Source: Burkholderia sp. Bp9142 (lineage in GTDB: Bacteria; Pseudomonadota; Gammaproteobacteria; Burkholderiales; Burkholderiaceae). From it: a DNA stretch of 64,000 nucleotides. The position numbers and the translations under genes were made by a program. Of this stretch, positions 36,664 to 45,449 are shown piece after piece (position 1 is the first letter of the stretch; each line of letters starts with the position of its first letter). The notes beneath the pieces are model-generated. The model ran no database searches, had not been told where the DNA came from, and saw only the letters and a program-made list of their open reading frames with translations. The DNA is taken from positions 372,001 to 436,000 of the forward strand of contig NZ_QTPP01000001.1 in NCBI RefSeq assembly GCF_003853415.1, written 5' to 3'.

Positions 36664-37857
36664 ATGCCCAACGCCGCCCTCGCCATCGACGCCGCGTCCA
36701 CCTCGCCGCATGCGGTCCGCGAAGCGGCCGCGCGGGTATCGCCGCTCGATGCGGTGATCGAGACCGTCGTCGCGCGGCGCGACGAATTCGACCGCCTGTC
36801 GCACGTGCCGCGCGACGTGGTCGCGCTGTTCAAGGAGGCCGGCATCTATCGCGCGGGCACGCCGCGCCGCTTCGGCGGCGATGCGCTCGCGCCCACCGCG
36901 TTCCTCGACATGATCGAGCGGATCGCGACCGCCGACGGGTCGGCCGCGTGGGTCGCGAGCTTCGGCTCGGCCAACGTCTATCTCGCCGCGCTGCCGCTCG
37001 CCACGCAGGCCGAGCTGTACGCGAGCGGCCCCGACCAGGTGTTCGCGGGCGGGCTGTTCCCGGTGCAGCCCGCGCAGGCGGCACCCGGCGGCTGGCGCGT
37101 GAACGGCACGTGGAAATTCGCGAGCGGCTGCAAGGGCGCCGACTGGCTCGGCGTCGGCATCGCGGTGCCCGGCGCGCAGGATGCCGCGCCGAACAAGCCG
37201 CGCACGGCCGTGTTCCGCGCCGCTGAAGTCGAGATCGTCGAGAACTGGAGCGTGGTCGGCATGCAAGGCACCGGCAGCCACGACCTGCGCGTCGACGACC
37301 GCTTCGTGCCCGACGCGTGGACCTTCGTGCGCGGTGGCGAGGCGACCATCGACGAGCCGCTGTACCGCTATCCGACCGTCGCGTATGCGGCGCAGGTGCT
37401 CGCCGTGGTCAACCTCGGGCTGGCGCGCGCGGCGCTCGACGTCGCGAACCGGATGTCGGGCGGCCGCCAGACGACCACCGGCGCGCCGCGCCTCGCCGAC
37501 CGCGCGTATTTCCGCATCGAGCTCGCGAAGGCCGAGGCGCAACTGCGCTCGGCACGCGCATTCTTCTACGACGCGACCGACTCGGTCTGGCAATCGATCC
37601 TCGCAGGGAACCCCGTGACGCCCGAGCAGGTCAGCCTGCTGCGGCTCGCCGCCACGCATATCGCCCGCGAAGGCGCGAGCGTCGTCGAGCGCGCGTACCG
37701 CCTCGGCGGCACGGCCGCGATCTATCGCTCGCATCCGCTGCAGCGCCTCTTGCGCGACGCGATGGTCGTCACGCAGCACGCGTTTCTCGGCGAAGGCAAC
37801 TTCGACGGCGCGGGCGCGGTATTCACCGGCGTCACGCCGTTTCCCGGCTATCTGTAA
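36664..37857 (+). CDS. iacA: Indole-3-acetate monooxygenase, acyl-CoA-dehydrogenase fold, IacA-like
   Basis: The product is 397 residues of the group D flavin monooxygenase / acyl-CoA dehydrogenase-like family: FKEAGIYRAGTPRRFGGD, GGWRVNGTWKFASGCKGADW, SVVGMQGTGSHDLRVDDRFVPD and a helical C-terminus (REGASVVERAYRLGGTAAIY). IacA starts auxin breakdown by hydroxylating the indole ring, using reduced flavin supplied by IacG (established in Pseudomonas putida 1290). An AGGAGAC ribosome binding site precedes the ATG at 36664. It heads an iacA-B-I-H-E run. Confidence 0.88.
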   Translation: MPNAALAIDAASTSPHAVREAAARVSPLDAVIETVVARRDEFDRLSHVPRDVVALFKEAGIYRAGTPRRFGGDALAPTAFLDMIERIATADGSAAWVASFGSANVYLAALPLATQAELYASGPDQVFAGGLFPVQPAQAAPGGWRVNGTWKFASGCKGADWLGVGIAVPGAQDAAPNKPRTAVFRAAEVEIVENWSVVGMQGTGSHDLRVDDRFVPDAWTFVRGGEATIDEPLYRYPTVAYAAQVLAVVNLGLARAALDVANRMSGGRQTTTGAPRLADRAYFRIELAKAEAQLRSARAFFYDATDSVWQSILAGNPVTPEQVSLLRLAATHIAREGASVVERAYRLGGTAAIYRSHPLQRLLRDAMVVTQHAFLGEGNFDGAGAVFTGVTPFPGYL

Positions 37858-37910
37858 TCCGCGTCGATCCGCTTCGACGCCGCCCAACACATTCTTCAGG
37901 AGAACCTGTC

Positions 37911-38288
37911 ATGTCCGATTCGAATCCGCTGCCGCTGCGCGTGCTGTTCTGCTGCGGCGTGTCGCAAAATTTCTTCGACCTGCCGCGCGAGAAGATCGGC
38001 GAAGTGTGGCAAGCGTACGGCGCGATGCTCGCCGCCGTCGAGGCGATGCCCGGCGTGCGCGTGCTCGGCGTGATGGATGACGATCGCCTCGTCGTCGGCC
38101 AGGCCGACGGCGCGCCGTGGACGTTCTACATCATGGCCGACGTCGCCGACTTCGACACGGCGGTCGCGGTCTGCAACCTGTATCGCACGACGCCCGTCGG
38201 CGAATACAACCTGTGGCGCTACGGCAAGATCGAGGCACGCGTCGGCCGTGCGCTGACCGTGCCGCCGGCCACGCGCCCCGCGTCGTGA
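37911..38288 (+). CDS. iacB: IacB-like small protein of auxin degradation
   Basis: The product is 125 residues, soluble, with PLRVLFCCGVSQNFFDLPREKIGEVW and GEYNLWRYGKIEARVGRAL. It falls exactly between iacA and iacI/iacH as in known iac clusters and has the expected length. Its biochemical role is not firmly known. It is preceded by a CAGGAGAACC ribosome binding site. Confidence 0.8.
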   Translation: MSDSNPLPLRVLFCCGVSQNFFDLPREKIGEVWQAYGAMLAAVEAMPGVRVLGVMDDDRLVVGQADGAPWTFYIMADVADFDTAVAVCNLYRTTPVGEYNLWRYGKIEARVGRALTVPPATRPAS

Positions 38289-38296
38289 GGCGCACG

Positions 38297-38830
38297 ATGA
38301 CCGGACCCGATTCGTCACGCGCGCTCGAAGCGCTCGAAGGGCTCGAGCGGCGCGTCGCGGCACTCGACGCCGAACGCGCGGTGCGCGCGGCGATCACGCG
38401 CTACATGGCGCTGTGCGACGTGCCCGAGGAGGCCGGCGACGGCCCGGCGCTCGCCGCGCTGTTCACAGCCGACGCGGTGTGGGAAGGCATCGGCCCGCAG
38501 TACGCGCGCAAGTTCGGCCGCCTCGAAGGCACGGATGCGATCGTCGCGATGCTGCGCCGCTATCTGCCGCCCGTCCCGCATTTCACGGCGAACCTGCACT
38601 TCCTGACGTCGGAGTCGATCGACGTCGGCGCCGATCATGCAAGCGCGCGCGGCCGCTGGATCATGCTGCAGGCGTCGCGCCATGCGGACGGCACGGCCGA
38701 GCTGATCGCCGCGCGGCTGACCGTCGATTTCGCGCCGGCCGAGGACGGCTCGGCCTGGCTGATCCGGCATTTCCGCACCGAGCGCGTGCTCGACGGCCCG
38801 TGGCCGCTCGCCGCCGCGCCGCGATCCTGA
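38297..38830 (+). CDS. iacI: SnoaL/NTF2-like protein, IacI-like
   Basis: The product is 177 residues with an NTF2-like (SnoaL_4) core: AAITRYMALCDVPEE..ALAALFTADAVWEGIGPQYARKFGRLEG, then HFTANLHFLTSESIDV. Such proteins act as small hydrolases, dehydratases or isomerases in aromatic pathways. It is 8 bp from iacB and 32 bp from iacH, so cotranscribed. Confidence 0.8.
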   Translation: MTGPDSSRALEALEGLERRVAALDAERAVRAAITRYMALCDVPEEAGDGPALAALFTADAVWEGIGPQYARKFGRLEGTDAIVAMLRRYLPPVPHFTANLHFLTSESIDVGADHASARGRWIMLQASRHADGTAELIAARLTVDFAPAEDGSAWLIRHFRTERVLDGPWPLAAAPRS

Positions 38831-38862
38831 ACCCTTTCACTCCGCTCGCACGCCATCGCACC

Positions 38863-39987
38863 ATGACAGGCTTCATCGACACCTTCACGCTGGGCGGCCC
38901 GGGCCCGACGATCGCGATCAAGGACACGATCGACATCGCCGGCCATCCGACCCGCGCGGCCAGCCGCGCGCTCACCGACGCGCCGCCCGCCACGCGGCAC
39001 GCGGACGCGGTCCGCCTGCTGCTCGACGCCGGCTGGCAGATTGCCGGCAAGGCGAACATGCACGAGCTCGCGTTCGGCATGACCGGCATCAACGACTACA
39101 CCGGCACGCCGGTCAATCCGCAGGACCCGACACGCATTCCGGGCGGCTCATCGAGCGGCTCGGCGTCGCTCGTCGGGCTCGGTGTCGTCGACGCCGCGCT
39201 CGGCACCGATACCGGCGGCTCGATTCGCGGGCCGGCCGCGTGCTGCGGCGTAACCGGGCTCAAGCCGACGTTCGGCCGCGTGTCGCGGCGCGGCGTCGCG
39301 CCTGCCGACACCACGCTCGATTGCGTCGGGCCGTTCGCGCGCGACGTCCGCACGCTCGCGGCCGTGATGGCCGCCATCGCACCGGGCTTCGATCGGGCGC
39401 GCGCGACGGCGCCCGTTGCCGGCTGCACGGTCGCGCGCGTGATCGTCGATGCCGATCCGGCCATCGCCGCCGCGCTCGACGCCGCGGTGCGCGCGTCGGG
39501 CCTGCGCGCGCACGATGTCGTGCTCGACGAACTGCCTGCCGCGTTCGCGGCGGGGCTCGCCGTCATCAACGCGGAAACGTCGCGTGCATTCGGTCGTCTC
39601 GTCGAAACCGGCCAGCTCGGCGCCGATCTCGATGCGCGGCTGCGCACGGCCGCGCAGACGACACCGGCCGCGCTCGCCGAAGCCGAAGCCGTGCGCGCGC
39701 GCTTCACCGCGCAGGTCGACGCCGCGCTCGAACGCGCGGACGTGCTGGTGCTGCCGACCTTGCCCGCGTTGCCGATCACGCTTCAACAGGCACGCGACGG
39801 CGTGTCGGTCATCGCGATGTCGTCGCTGATCCGGCCGTTCAACCTGAGCGGCCATCCAGCGCTCAGCCTGCCGCTGCCGCTCGCGGGAACACCGCTGAAG
39901 GCCGGATTGCAGATCGTCGGACGCAAGGGCGCGGACGAACAGGTGTGCGCCGTCGCCGCGCACTTCGAGGCGGCACTCGCCGCATGA
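38863..39987 (+). CDS. iacH: Amidase-signature family hydrolase, IacH-like
   Basis: The product is 374 residues. The amidase Ser-cisSer-Lys triad is intact: K20 (AIKDTIDIAG), S96 (GGSSSGSAS) and the nucleophile S120 (GTDTGGSIRGPA). It would open the oxidised indole (lactam) ring or cleave a related amide in the auxin pathway; the exact step is inferred. Its stop overlaps a possible early start of the next gene (ATGA). Confidence 0.87.
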   Translation: MTGFIDTFTLGGPGPTIAIKDTIDIAGHPTRAASRALTDAPPATRHADAVRLLLDAGWQIAGKANMHELAFGMTGINDYTGTPVNPQDPTRIPGGSSSGSASLVGLGVVDAALGTDTGGSIRGPAACCGVTGLKPTFGRVSRRGVAPADTTLDCVGPFARDVRTLAAVMAAIAPGFDRARATAPVAGCTVARVIVDADPAIAAALDAAVRASGLRAHDVVLDELPAAFAAGLAVINAETSRAFGRLVETGQLGADLDARLRTAAQTTPAALAEAEAVRARFTAQVDAALERADVLVLPTLPALPITLQQARDGVSVIAMSSLIRPFNLSGHPALSLPLPLAGTPLKAGLQIVGRKGADEQVCAVAAHFEAALAA

Positions 39988-40043
39988 ACCACGATGCGGG
40001 CGCCGCTTCGGCCACGCGCCCTCGAACCAGGGAATCACGCACC

Positions 40044-40787
40044 ATGTCAGATCGAGTCGTCCTCGTCACCGGCGCCGCGCGCGGGCTCGGCGCCGTCATC
40101 GCCGAACGCTTTCATGCGGCCGGCTATCGCGTCGCGCTGGCCGACATTGCCGTCGACGCCATTCACGCACATGCGCGCGACCTCGACGCAAGCGGCGAAC
40201 GCGCGATCGCACTGCCGCTCGACGTCACGTCGAAGCGCGACTTCGAAGCCGCGCGCGATGCGCTCGTCGCGCGCTGGGGCACGATCGACGTGCTCGTCAA
40301 CAATGCCGGCGCATCGAAGGTCGTGCCCGCGATGGAGATCACGGCCGAGCAGTTCGACCAGGTGATCGACGTGAACCTGCGCAGCGTGCTGTTCGGTTGC
40401 CAGGTGTTCGGCCAGTACTTCGCGACGCGCGGCGCGGGCCGCATCGTCAACATCGCATCGCTCGCCGGGCAGAACGGCGGCTCGGCGACCGGCGCGCATT
40501 ATGCGGCCGCGAAGGGCGGCACGCTGACGCTGACCAAGGTGTTCGCGCGCGACCTCGCCGCGCAGGGCGTGACCGTCAACGCGATCTCGCCGGGCCCGCT
40601 CGATTTGCCGATCGTCTACGAGAGCGTCGCGCCGGACAAGCTGCGGCAGGTGCTCGCGAGCCTGCCGGGCGGCAAGCTCGGGTCGGCCGGCTTCGTCGCG
40701 GATGCGGCCGTGCTGCTCGCGTCGGACGACGCGCATTTCGCGAATGGCGCGTGCTGGGACATCAACGGCGGGTTGTACATGCGTTGA
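40044..40787 (+). CDS. iacE: Short-chain dehydrogenase/reductase, IacE-like
   Basis: The product is 247 residues. It has the NAD(P) site VTGAARGLGAVIAERF, the structural NNAG motif, the catalytic S-Y-K set (NIASLAGQNGGSATGAHYAAAKGG) and the usual ISPGP after the active site. IacE-type enzymes act on an oxidised indole-acetate intermediate early in the pathway. An in-frame ATG at 39984 overlapping the iacH stop would add 20 residues; 40044 is preferred because it starts at the conserved strand and follows CAGGGAAT. Confidence 0.87.
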   Translation: MSDRVVLVTGAARGLGAVIAERFHAAGYRVALADIAVDAIHAHARDLDASGERAIALPLDVTSKRDFEAARDALVARWGTIDVLVNNAGASKVVPAMEITAEQFDQVIDVNLRSVLFGCQVFGQYFATRGAGRIVNIASLAGQNGGSATGAHYAAAKGGTLTLTKVFARDLAAQGVTVNAISPGPLDLPIVYESVAPDKLRQVLASLPGGKLGSAGFVADAAVLLASDDAHFANGACWDINGGLYMR

Positions 40788-40892
40788 GCCGCGGCATGCG
40801 GAGATCGCGCGGTGCCGACCGGTTTCGAGCGGTGCCGCGCGCGATGCACGTGCGCGCGGGGACGCAGTCGTGTACGGGCCGGGCCGCGACCG

Positions 40893-41525
40893 CTAGCGCG
40901 GCGATTCCCCGTCGTCGCCCCACACGACCATCACGTCGCGCACGAGCGCGGCGATCGACGTCGCGCCGAGCTTCTCCTTGATGCTCGCACGATGCACGTC
41001 GACGGTCTTCACGCTGATCGACAGGTCCGACGCGATCTGCTTGCTGCCCTTGCCGTCGACGACGCCGCGCAGCACTTCCTTCTCGCGTGCGGTCAACGCA
41101 TCGAGCCGCTGGCGCAGCTCGCGGTGACGCTGGTCGACCGCGTGCCGCTGCTGCGCGAGCCGCAGTGCGCGTTGCACACGCTCGAGCATCTGTTGCGAGT
41201 TGTACGGTTTCTCGACGAAGTCGATCGCGCCGTTCTGCAGTGCGCGCACCGACATCGGGATGTCGCCGTGCCCGCTGACGAAGATCACCGGCAGCGTCGC
41301 GCCGCGCGCGTTCAGCTCCGCCTGCACGTCGAAACCGCTTTTCTCCGGCATCCGCACGTCGAGCACCAGGCATGCGGGCAGGTTCACGTCGAAGCGCGCG
41401 AGAAAGTCGGCGGCGTTCGCGAAGCCTTCGGACGCGATGCCGACCGATTCGAGCAACCAGGCGAGCGACGTCCGCATGCCGCTGTCGTCGTCGACGATGT
41501 ATACGATCGGAGCGGGTGACGTCAT
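40893..41525 (-). CDS. FixJ/StyR-type two-component response regulator
   Basis: The product is 210 residues. The receiver has the acidic pocket VDDD, phosphoacceptor D56 (CLVLDVRMP) and Lys in FVEKPYN. The LuxR-type helix-turn-helix is LTAREKEVLRGVVDGKGSKQIASDLSISVKTVDVHRASI. The linker and order match the FixJ/TodT subgroup, which pairs with soluble PAS kinases like the one at 35-36.5 kb. The two would jointly sense auxin or a metabolite. The start at 41525 begins MTSPAP; it is divergent from iacG. Confidence 0.9.
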   Translation of the reverse strand: MTSPAPIVYIVDDDSGMRTSLAWLLESVGIASEGFANAADFLARFDVNLPACLVLDVRMPEKSGFDVQAELNARGATLPVIFVSGHGDIPMSVRALQNGAIDFVEKPYNSQQMLERVQRALRLAQQRHAVDQRHRELRQRLDALTAREKEVLRGVVDGKGSKQIASDLSISVKTVDVHRASIKEKLGATSIAALVRDVMVVWGDDGESPR

Positions 41526-41858
41526 CGGGGTGTCTCGCAAGATATCGGTATGGGTGTCGCACGCGCCGCGGGGGATGCAAGCGTCGTTCGTCAGGGGTGT
41601 GCGGTACATCATAACGAGCCGAAAATGCGCTGAATACCCTTTTGCGTACCGCGCGAACGCCCGATCGCGATTTTTCCCGCACACCGCGCCGCGCATCTAG
41701 GTAGAACCTTTAGACGCGTTGGCGGGAACGCCAGCTTCGGCATCAATCGTGCGAATGTTCGCCGGCTTTTTCGCGACGTACGCTTGGGTCATCGTCGACG
41801 ATCCGCTGCCGCATCGACGGCATGCGCGATCACCACCCTCATTCACCCTGGAGCGCCC
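41526..41858. promoter_or_regulatory. Divergent region between the response regulator and iacG
   Basis: This 333-bp stretch has no gene. At 41696-41714 it contains TCTA-N11-TAGA enclosing AGGT-AGA-ACCT, a candidate activator site 145 bp upstream of iacG. The stretch 41605-41640 (ggtacatcataacgagccgaaaatgcgctgaatac) is AT-richer and may hold the response-regulator promoter. Confidence 0.45.
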
Positions 41859-42404
41859 ATGTCCGCAACGACCGATACCCCGCAACCGGCGCGCGCCGAA
41901 CCGACCGACGCGCAAAAGGCCTTCCGGCAAGCGATGGCCCACCTCGGCGCGGCCGTCAACGTGATCACGACCGCGGGGCCGCACGGCCGCTGCGGGATCA
42001 CCGCAAGCGCCGTCTGCTCCGTCACCGATGCGCCGCCGACGCTGCTCGTGTGCCTGAACCGGTCGAGCGCGATGCATGCGATCTTCGAGCGCAATCGCCA
42101 CGTGTGCATCAACGTGCTGCCGGCCGAGCACGAACTGCTCGCGCGGCATTTCGCGGGGCTCACCGAACTGCCGATGGAACGCCGCTTCGCGCTGCCGGTG
42201 TGGGATCGCGGCGAGCAGGACGTGCCCGTGCTGCGCGACGCGCTCGCGAGCCTGCAGGGCACGATCGCCGAGATGAAGGAAGTCGGCTCGCACTCGGTGA
42301 TGTTCATCGAGGCGACGTCGATCCGCGTGCGCCACGACGGCGACAGCCTCATCTACTTCAGCCGCGCATTCCATCGCGTGTCGCGCACGGCCTGCGTGCG
42401 GTAA
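41859..42404 (+). CDS. iacG: NADH:flavin reductase, IacG-like
   Basis: The product is 181 residues with the flavin reductase-like (HpaC) domain: AFRQAMAHLGAAVNVITTAGPHGRCGITASAVCSVTDAPPTLLVCLN, and the closing IRVRHDGDSLIYFSRAFHRV. It supplies reduced flavin to the IacA monooxygenase. Unlike the other catabolic genes it is detached from the iacABIHE run by the response regulator gene. Confidence 0.87.
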   Translation: MSATTDTPQPARAEPTDAQKAFRQAMAHLGAAVNVITTAGPHGRCGITASAVCSVTDAPPTLLVCLNRSSAMHAIFERNRHVCINVLPAEHELLARHFAGLTELPMERRFALPVWDRGEQDVPVLRDALASLQGTIAEMKEVGSHSVMFIEATSIRVRHDGDSLIYFSRAFHRVSRTACVR

Positions 42405-42430
42405 CGGTCAGGGAAACGAACACGGTGCCG

Positions 42431-42449
42431 CGCTCGCCGGACGCGAGCG
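42431..42449. terminator. Bidirectional hairpin between iacG and the YbfB-like gene
   Basis: A 7-bp stem (CGCTCGC / GCGAGCG) with the loop CGGAC sits in the 54-bp gap between two convergent genes. It is a plausible shared terminator. Confidence 0.45.
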
Positions 42450-42458
42450 CACGCCGGG

Positions 42459-43718
42459 CTACGCCGCCGCCCGCAACGCGCGCTGTCCGGCCGCGAGGGC
42501 CGCGCCCGCGAACAGCGTCAGTGCCGAATAAACGAGCCCGCGCGCGAGCCCCGCGCTGTCCGACACCCAGCCGATCGCGACAGGCCCGGCGATCTGCCCG
42601 AACGCGAAGATCGTCGTGAACGCGCTGATGCCCTTCGCCCAGCCCTCCGGCGGCAGGTTGTGGCGCACGAACGCGGTCGTCGACGCGACCGCCGACAGGA
42701 ACGTCGCGCCGAACAGCAGGCCCGACGCGAACGCGGCCGCCGGATGCACGAACAGCGCCGGCATCAGCGTCGCCACGCCGAGGAGCGCATTGAGCACGGC
42801 CAGCGACTGGCCGCCGCGCATCCGGTCGAGCAGCCCCGACCACAGCCGCGCCGACACGACGGTCGCGACGCCGAGCATCACGTAGAACGCGGACACCACC
42901 GCCCCGCTCATCCCCGCGCCGCGCAGCAGCGCGACGATGAACGTCATGTACCCGATGTAGCCGACGCCGAACAGGCCGTAGCCCGCGAGCGCGAGTGCGA
43001 AGCGCGCGGGATGCGCGGCCGCCACCGGCGCGGCGCCGTCGCGCCGCACGGCCGGTGCCGCGTGCGCGCGCTCGATGTGATGCGCGGCCGACACGGCCAG
43101 CACCGAGAACAGCACGCATGCGGCGGCGAGCGCGAACCACGCGGGCTGCCAGCCGTGCGCGTGCTGCGCGCGCTGCACGAGCGTCGCGGGCACGAGCAGC
43201 GACGACGCGACGATGCCCCACCCGGTGCCGCCGTAATAGAGCCCGAGCAGCAACCCCGCATCGCGCGGCGACGCGGACGCAAGCCGCGCGGCCAGCACAC
43301 CGCCGCTGATGAAGATCAGCGCGCTGCCGACGCCCGTCGCGAGCCGCTCGACGAGCAGCGCGTTCATGCCGGACGTGAGCCCGCATGCGGCCATCAGCAC
43401 CGCGGTCAGCGCGCAGCCGGCCGCGAGCAGCGTGCCGGTGCGCCAGCGCCGCGACAGGAACGGGAAGATGAGCGCGCCGATCAGGTAGCCGGCCGCGTTG
43501 GCCGTGTTCAGCGCGCCGGCCTGCGCGAAGCTCCAGCCGAGATCGGCCTTCATCGGCGGCAGCAACAGCGCATACGAGAAGCGCGCGAGGCCCAGCGCGA
43601 TCGCGCTGCCGAGCGACAGGCAGATCGCGAGCCGCCACGCGGCCATCCGGTCGGGTTCGGTGGCGCCGGCGTCCGGCCGTGCCCGGCCGGCGTGTTCCGG
43701 TTGCGGCGCTGCGCGCAT
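42459..43718 (-). CDS. MFS transporter, YbfB/YjiJ family
   Basis: The product is 419 residues with about twelve helices. It opens LAICLSLGSAIALGLARFSYALLLPPMKADLGWSFAQAGALNTANAAGYLIGAL, the YbfB/YjiJ (MFS_4) signature. The substrate is unknown. A GGAGACA ribosome binding site precedes the ATG at 43718. It is convergent with iacG, so it may be unrelated to auxin breakdown. Confidence 0.87.
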   Translation of the reverse strand: MRAAPQPEHAGRARPDAGATEPDRMAAWRLAICLSLGSAIALGLARFSYALLLPPMKADLGWSFAQAGALNTANAAGYLIGALIFPFLSRRWRTGTLLAAGCALTAVLMAACGLTSGMNALLVERLATGVGSALIFISGGVLAARLASASPRDAGLLLGLYYGGTGWGIVASSLLVPATLVQRAQHAHGWQPAWFALAAACVLFSVLAVSAAHHIERAHAAPAVRRDGAAPVAAAHPARFALALAGYGLFGVGYIGYMTFIVALLRGAGMSGAVVSAFYVMLGVATVVSARLWSGLLDRMRGGQSLAVLNALLGVATLMPALFVHPAAAFASGLLFGATFLSAVASTTAFVRHNLPPEGWAKGISAFTTIFAFGQIAGPVAIGWVSDSAGLARGLVYSALTLFAGAALAAGQRALRAAA

Positions 43719-43966
43719 CGCGGTGTCTCCATCGTGGTTCGAGGCCGGTACGGGCCTGAGGCCCGCAACGTCGACGCGGCTGGACGGCCATGAGCCGTGG
43801 CGCCGTCGCTGCGGAATCCGTGTCGTGGCAGGCTCCGATCCCGATTGCCGAGACCGGTGCGCCGATCGACCGATGATACTTGACCGGTCACGAGCCCGGC
43901 GTGCGTCAATGGCAGGGATGCCGGGTGCACCGCCCGGAACCGGGGCGCGACGACACCCGGCCTCCA

Positions 43967-44512
43967 CTACGCGCCCAGTCCGGCGGTAAAAGCAGTGAAA
44001 AGCGCACGCCCCTCGTCCCACCCCGCCAGCCCGGAAGCGGCATTCAAATGGCCGCGCGCGCCGAGCACCAGCGGTTTCGCGCCGCGTTCCGCCGCCCAGG
44101 TGATGGCTCGCCCGGACGGGTCGTACGGATCGTCCGAACTGGCGATCGCCATCACCGGCCGGTCGCCGAAATCCTCGTCCGGCAAACGCGCGAACGCCTG
44201 TGCGGCAACCGGAAAACGCGGACCGTCCGGATCGGGCACCGCCACGAGAAACGCCCCGTGCACCGGGCGCGCTGCAGCGGCACGCCAATGCGCGAACAAC
44301 AGACACCCGAGGGAATGGCACACCACGACCGGCGGCGTCCGGGCCTCCGCGACGGCCGCGTCGAGCGCCGCGATCCAGTCGCTCAAGTCGGGCGTATCCC
44401 ACGACGCCGGCGCAATGCGTGTGGCGCCCGGAAGCGCCGTCTCCCAGTGGGTCTGCCAGTGATCCGCGTCCGAGTTGCCGATCCCCGGCACGATGACGAT
44501 GCGTCGATCCAT
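43967..44512 (-). CDS. RBBP9/YdeN family serine hydrolase
   Basis: The product is 181 residues. The strand IVIVPGIGNSDADHWQTHWE opens the RBBP9/YdeN alpha/beta hydrolase family. The nucleophile elbow is CHSLGCLL and the acid is probably the Asp of IASSDDPYDP. The catalytic His lies in GARGHLNAASGL. The start at 44512 (MDRRIVI) has a strong GGAGGCGGGA ribosome binding site, better than the upstream ATGs. The substrate is unknown. It is divergent from the Lrp gene. Confidence 0.87.
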   Translation of the reverse strand: MDRRIVIVPGIGNSDADHWQTHWETALPGATRIAPASWDTPDLSDWIAALDAAVAEARTPPVVVCHSLGCLLFAHWRAAAARPVHGAFLVAVPDPDGPRFPVAAQAFARLPDEDFGDRPVMAIASSDDPYDPSGRAITWAAERGAKPLVLGARGHLNAASGLAGWDEGRALFTAFTAGLGA

Positions 44513-44629
44513 TCCCGCCTCCATGAACATGAGAGCGCCCAGTCTGACCTGCGGGACTGCTGCGCGGAATGGCAAGTCATCGGATATTGAGACAGAATCC
44601 CGATGAATTAACGGAACAGGAATGCAGAG

Positions 44630-45085
44630 ATGCCCGACGGAGAACTGGATCGCCTGGATATTTCGATCATCGAAGCGCTGCAGGAGAATGCGCGCACGCC
44701 GTTGTCCGAAGTCGGCCGGCGCATCGGCCTGTCACAGCCGGCGACGTCGGAGCGCGTCAAGCGCCTGGAGGAACGCGGCATCATCGCCGGCTACACCGCG
44801 CGGATCGATCCGGCCGCGCTCGGGTTGGGAATGATGGCCATCATCCGGCTGAGAACGACGCACGAGCACATCAAGCCCGCGTTGAGTGCGTTTGCCGACA
44901 TGCCGCACGTCATCGAGATTCACCGGATGACCGGGGAGGACTGTTTCCTGCTGAAGGTGCTCGTGCCGACGCCCGGTCAGCTCGAAACCATCATCGACGC
45001 GATTGCCCGCTTCGGCGCGGTCACGACTTCACTGGTCCTCCGGTCCGAGCCGGTCAAGCCGCTCGGCAAGGCACTGCTGGGCTGA
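44630..45085 (+). CDS. Lrp/AsnC family transcriptional regulator
   Basis: The product is 151 residues. The N-terminal helix-turn-helix reads LDRLDISIIEALQENARTPLSEVGRRIGLSQPATSERVKRLEERGII. The RAM (ligand-binding) domain follows with HVIEIHRMTGEDCFLLKVLVP. Such regulators sense amino acids and often control the adjacent gene. Downstream lies an AT-rich, palindrome-rich region leading to the small-peptide gene, a likely target. Confidence 0.92.
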   Translation: MPDGELDRLDISIIEALQENARTPLSEVGRRIGLSQPATSERVKRLEERGIIAGYTARIDPAALGLGMMAIIRLRTTHEHIKPALSAFADMPHVIEIHRMTGEDCFLLKVLVPTPGQLETIIDAIARFGAVTTSLVLRSEPVKPLGKALLG

Positions 45086-45095
45086 AGCCGGCAAT

Positions 45096-45117
45096 GGTCC
45101 GGCGTTGCGCCGGGACC
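45096..45117 (+). terminator. Hairpin after the Lrp gene
   Basis: GGTCC-GGCG / CGCC-GGGACC with a 3-nt TTG loop and one bulged base starts 11 bp after the stop. It probably ends the lrp transcript and isolates the next unit. Confidence 0.5.
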
Positions 45118-45449
45118 GATCGAAAACGATGCAAATCGAAATGATCGGCGCGATTGGATTCCAGATTTAAAAAATCGCGGAATCGATTAATCATTCACGG
45201 CCCCGATATTCGATAAAAAATCCGCACGCTTCGTGATTCGATTTATTCACCTCCCTCCCGCGATGCGCTCCCACTCCTGCATGTTTAGCACGCCACGGCT
45301 AAAAACCTTGCAACGCATTGCATTCCTCAAATCGTCAGACTAATATCGACGCCACTCGTCCGGTATTCAAAAAATTCCGGACGAGCGGCGGTAATCCCTT
45401 TACCGCGCTTTCATGTTGAATCGCTCATGTTCACCACAGGAGAATTGAC
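45118..45449. promoter_or_regulatory. AT-rich regulatory region before the small-peptide gene, with three palindromes
   Basis: The base composition is strikingly AT-richer than anything around it (for example 45165-45245). Three perfect inverted repeats are visible. The first is TTTAGC-N8-GCTAAA at 45284-45303. The second is a 9-bp stem CTCGTCCGG / CCGGACGAG with a 13-nt A/T-rich loop at 45355-45385. The third is GCGGTAA-TCCCT-TTACCGC at 45388-45406. The last two lie within 100 nt of the peptide start and may be in its untranslated leader. No ORF is supported here. Confidence 0.6.

Noticed and set aside
40803..40844. Terminator hairpin after iacE
   Set aside because: The inverted repeat is interrupted and imperfect, with a long loop, and chance symmetry is common at this GC content.
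45233..45250. GTGATTCGATTTATTCAC as a CRP/FNR-type site
   Set aside because: Spacing between GTGA and TCAC is 10 nt, not 6, so it does not fit the consensus; it is kept only as part of the AT-rich region.
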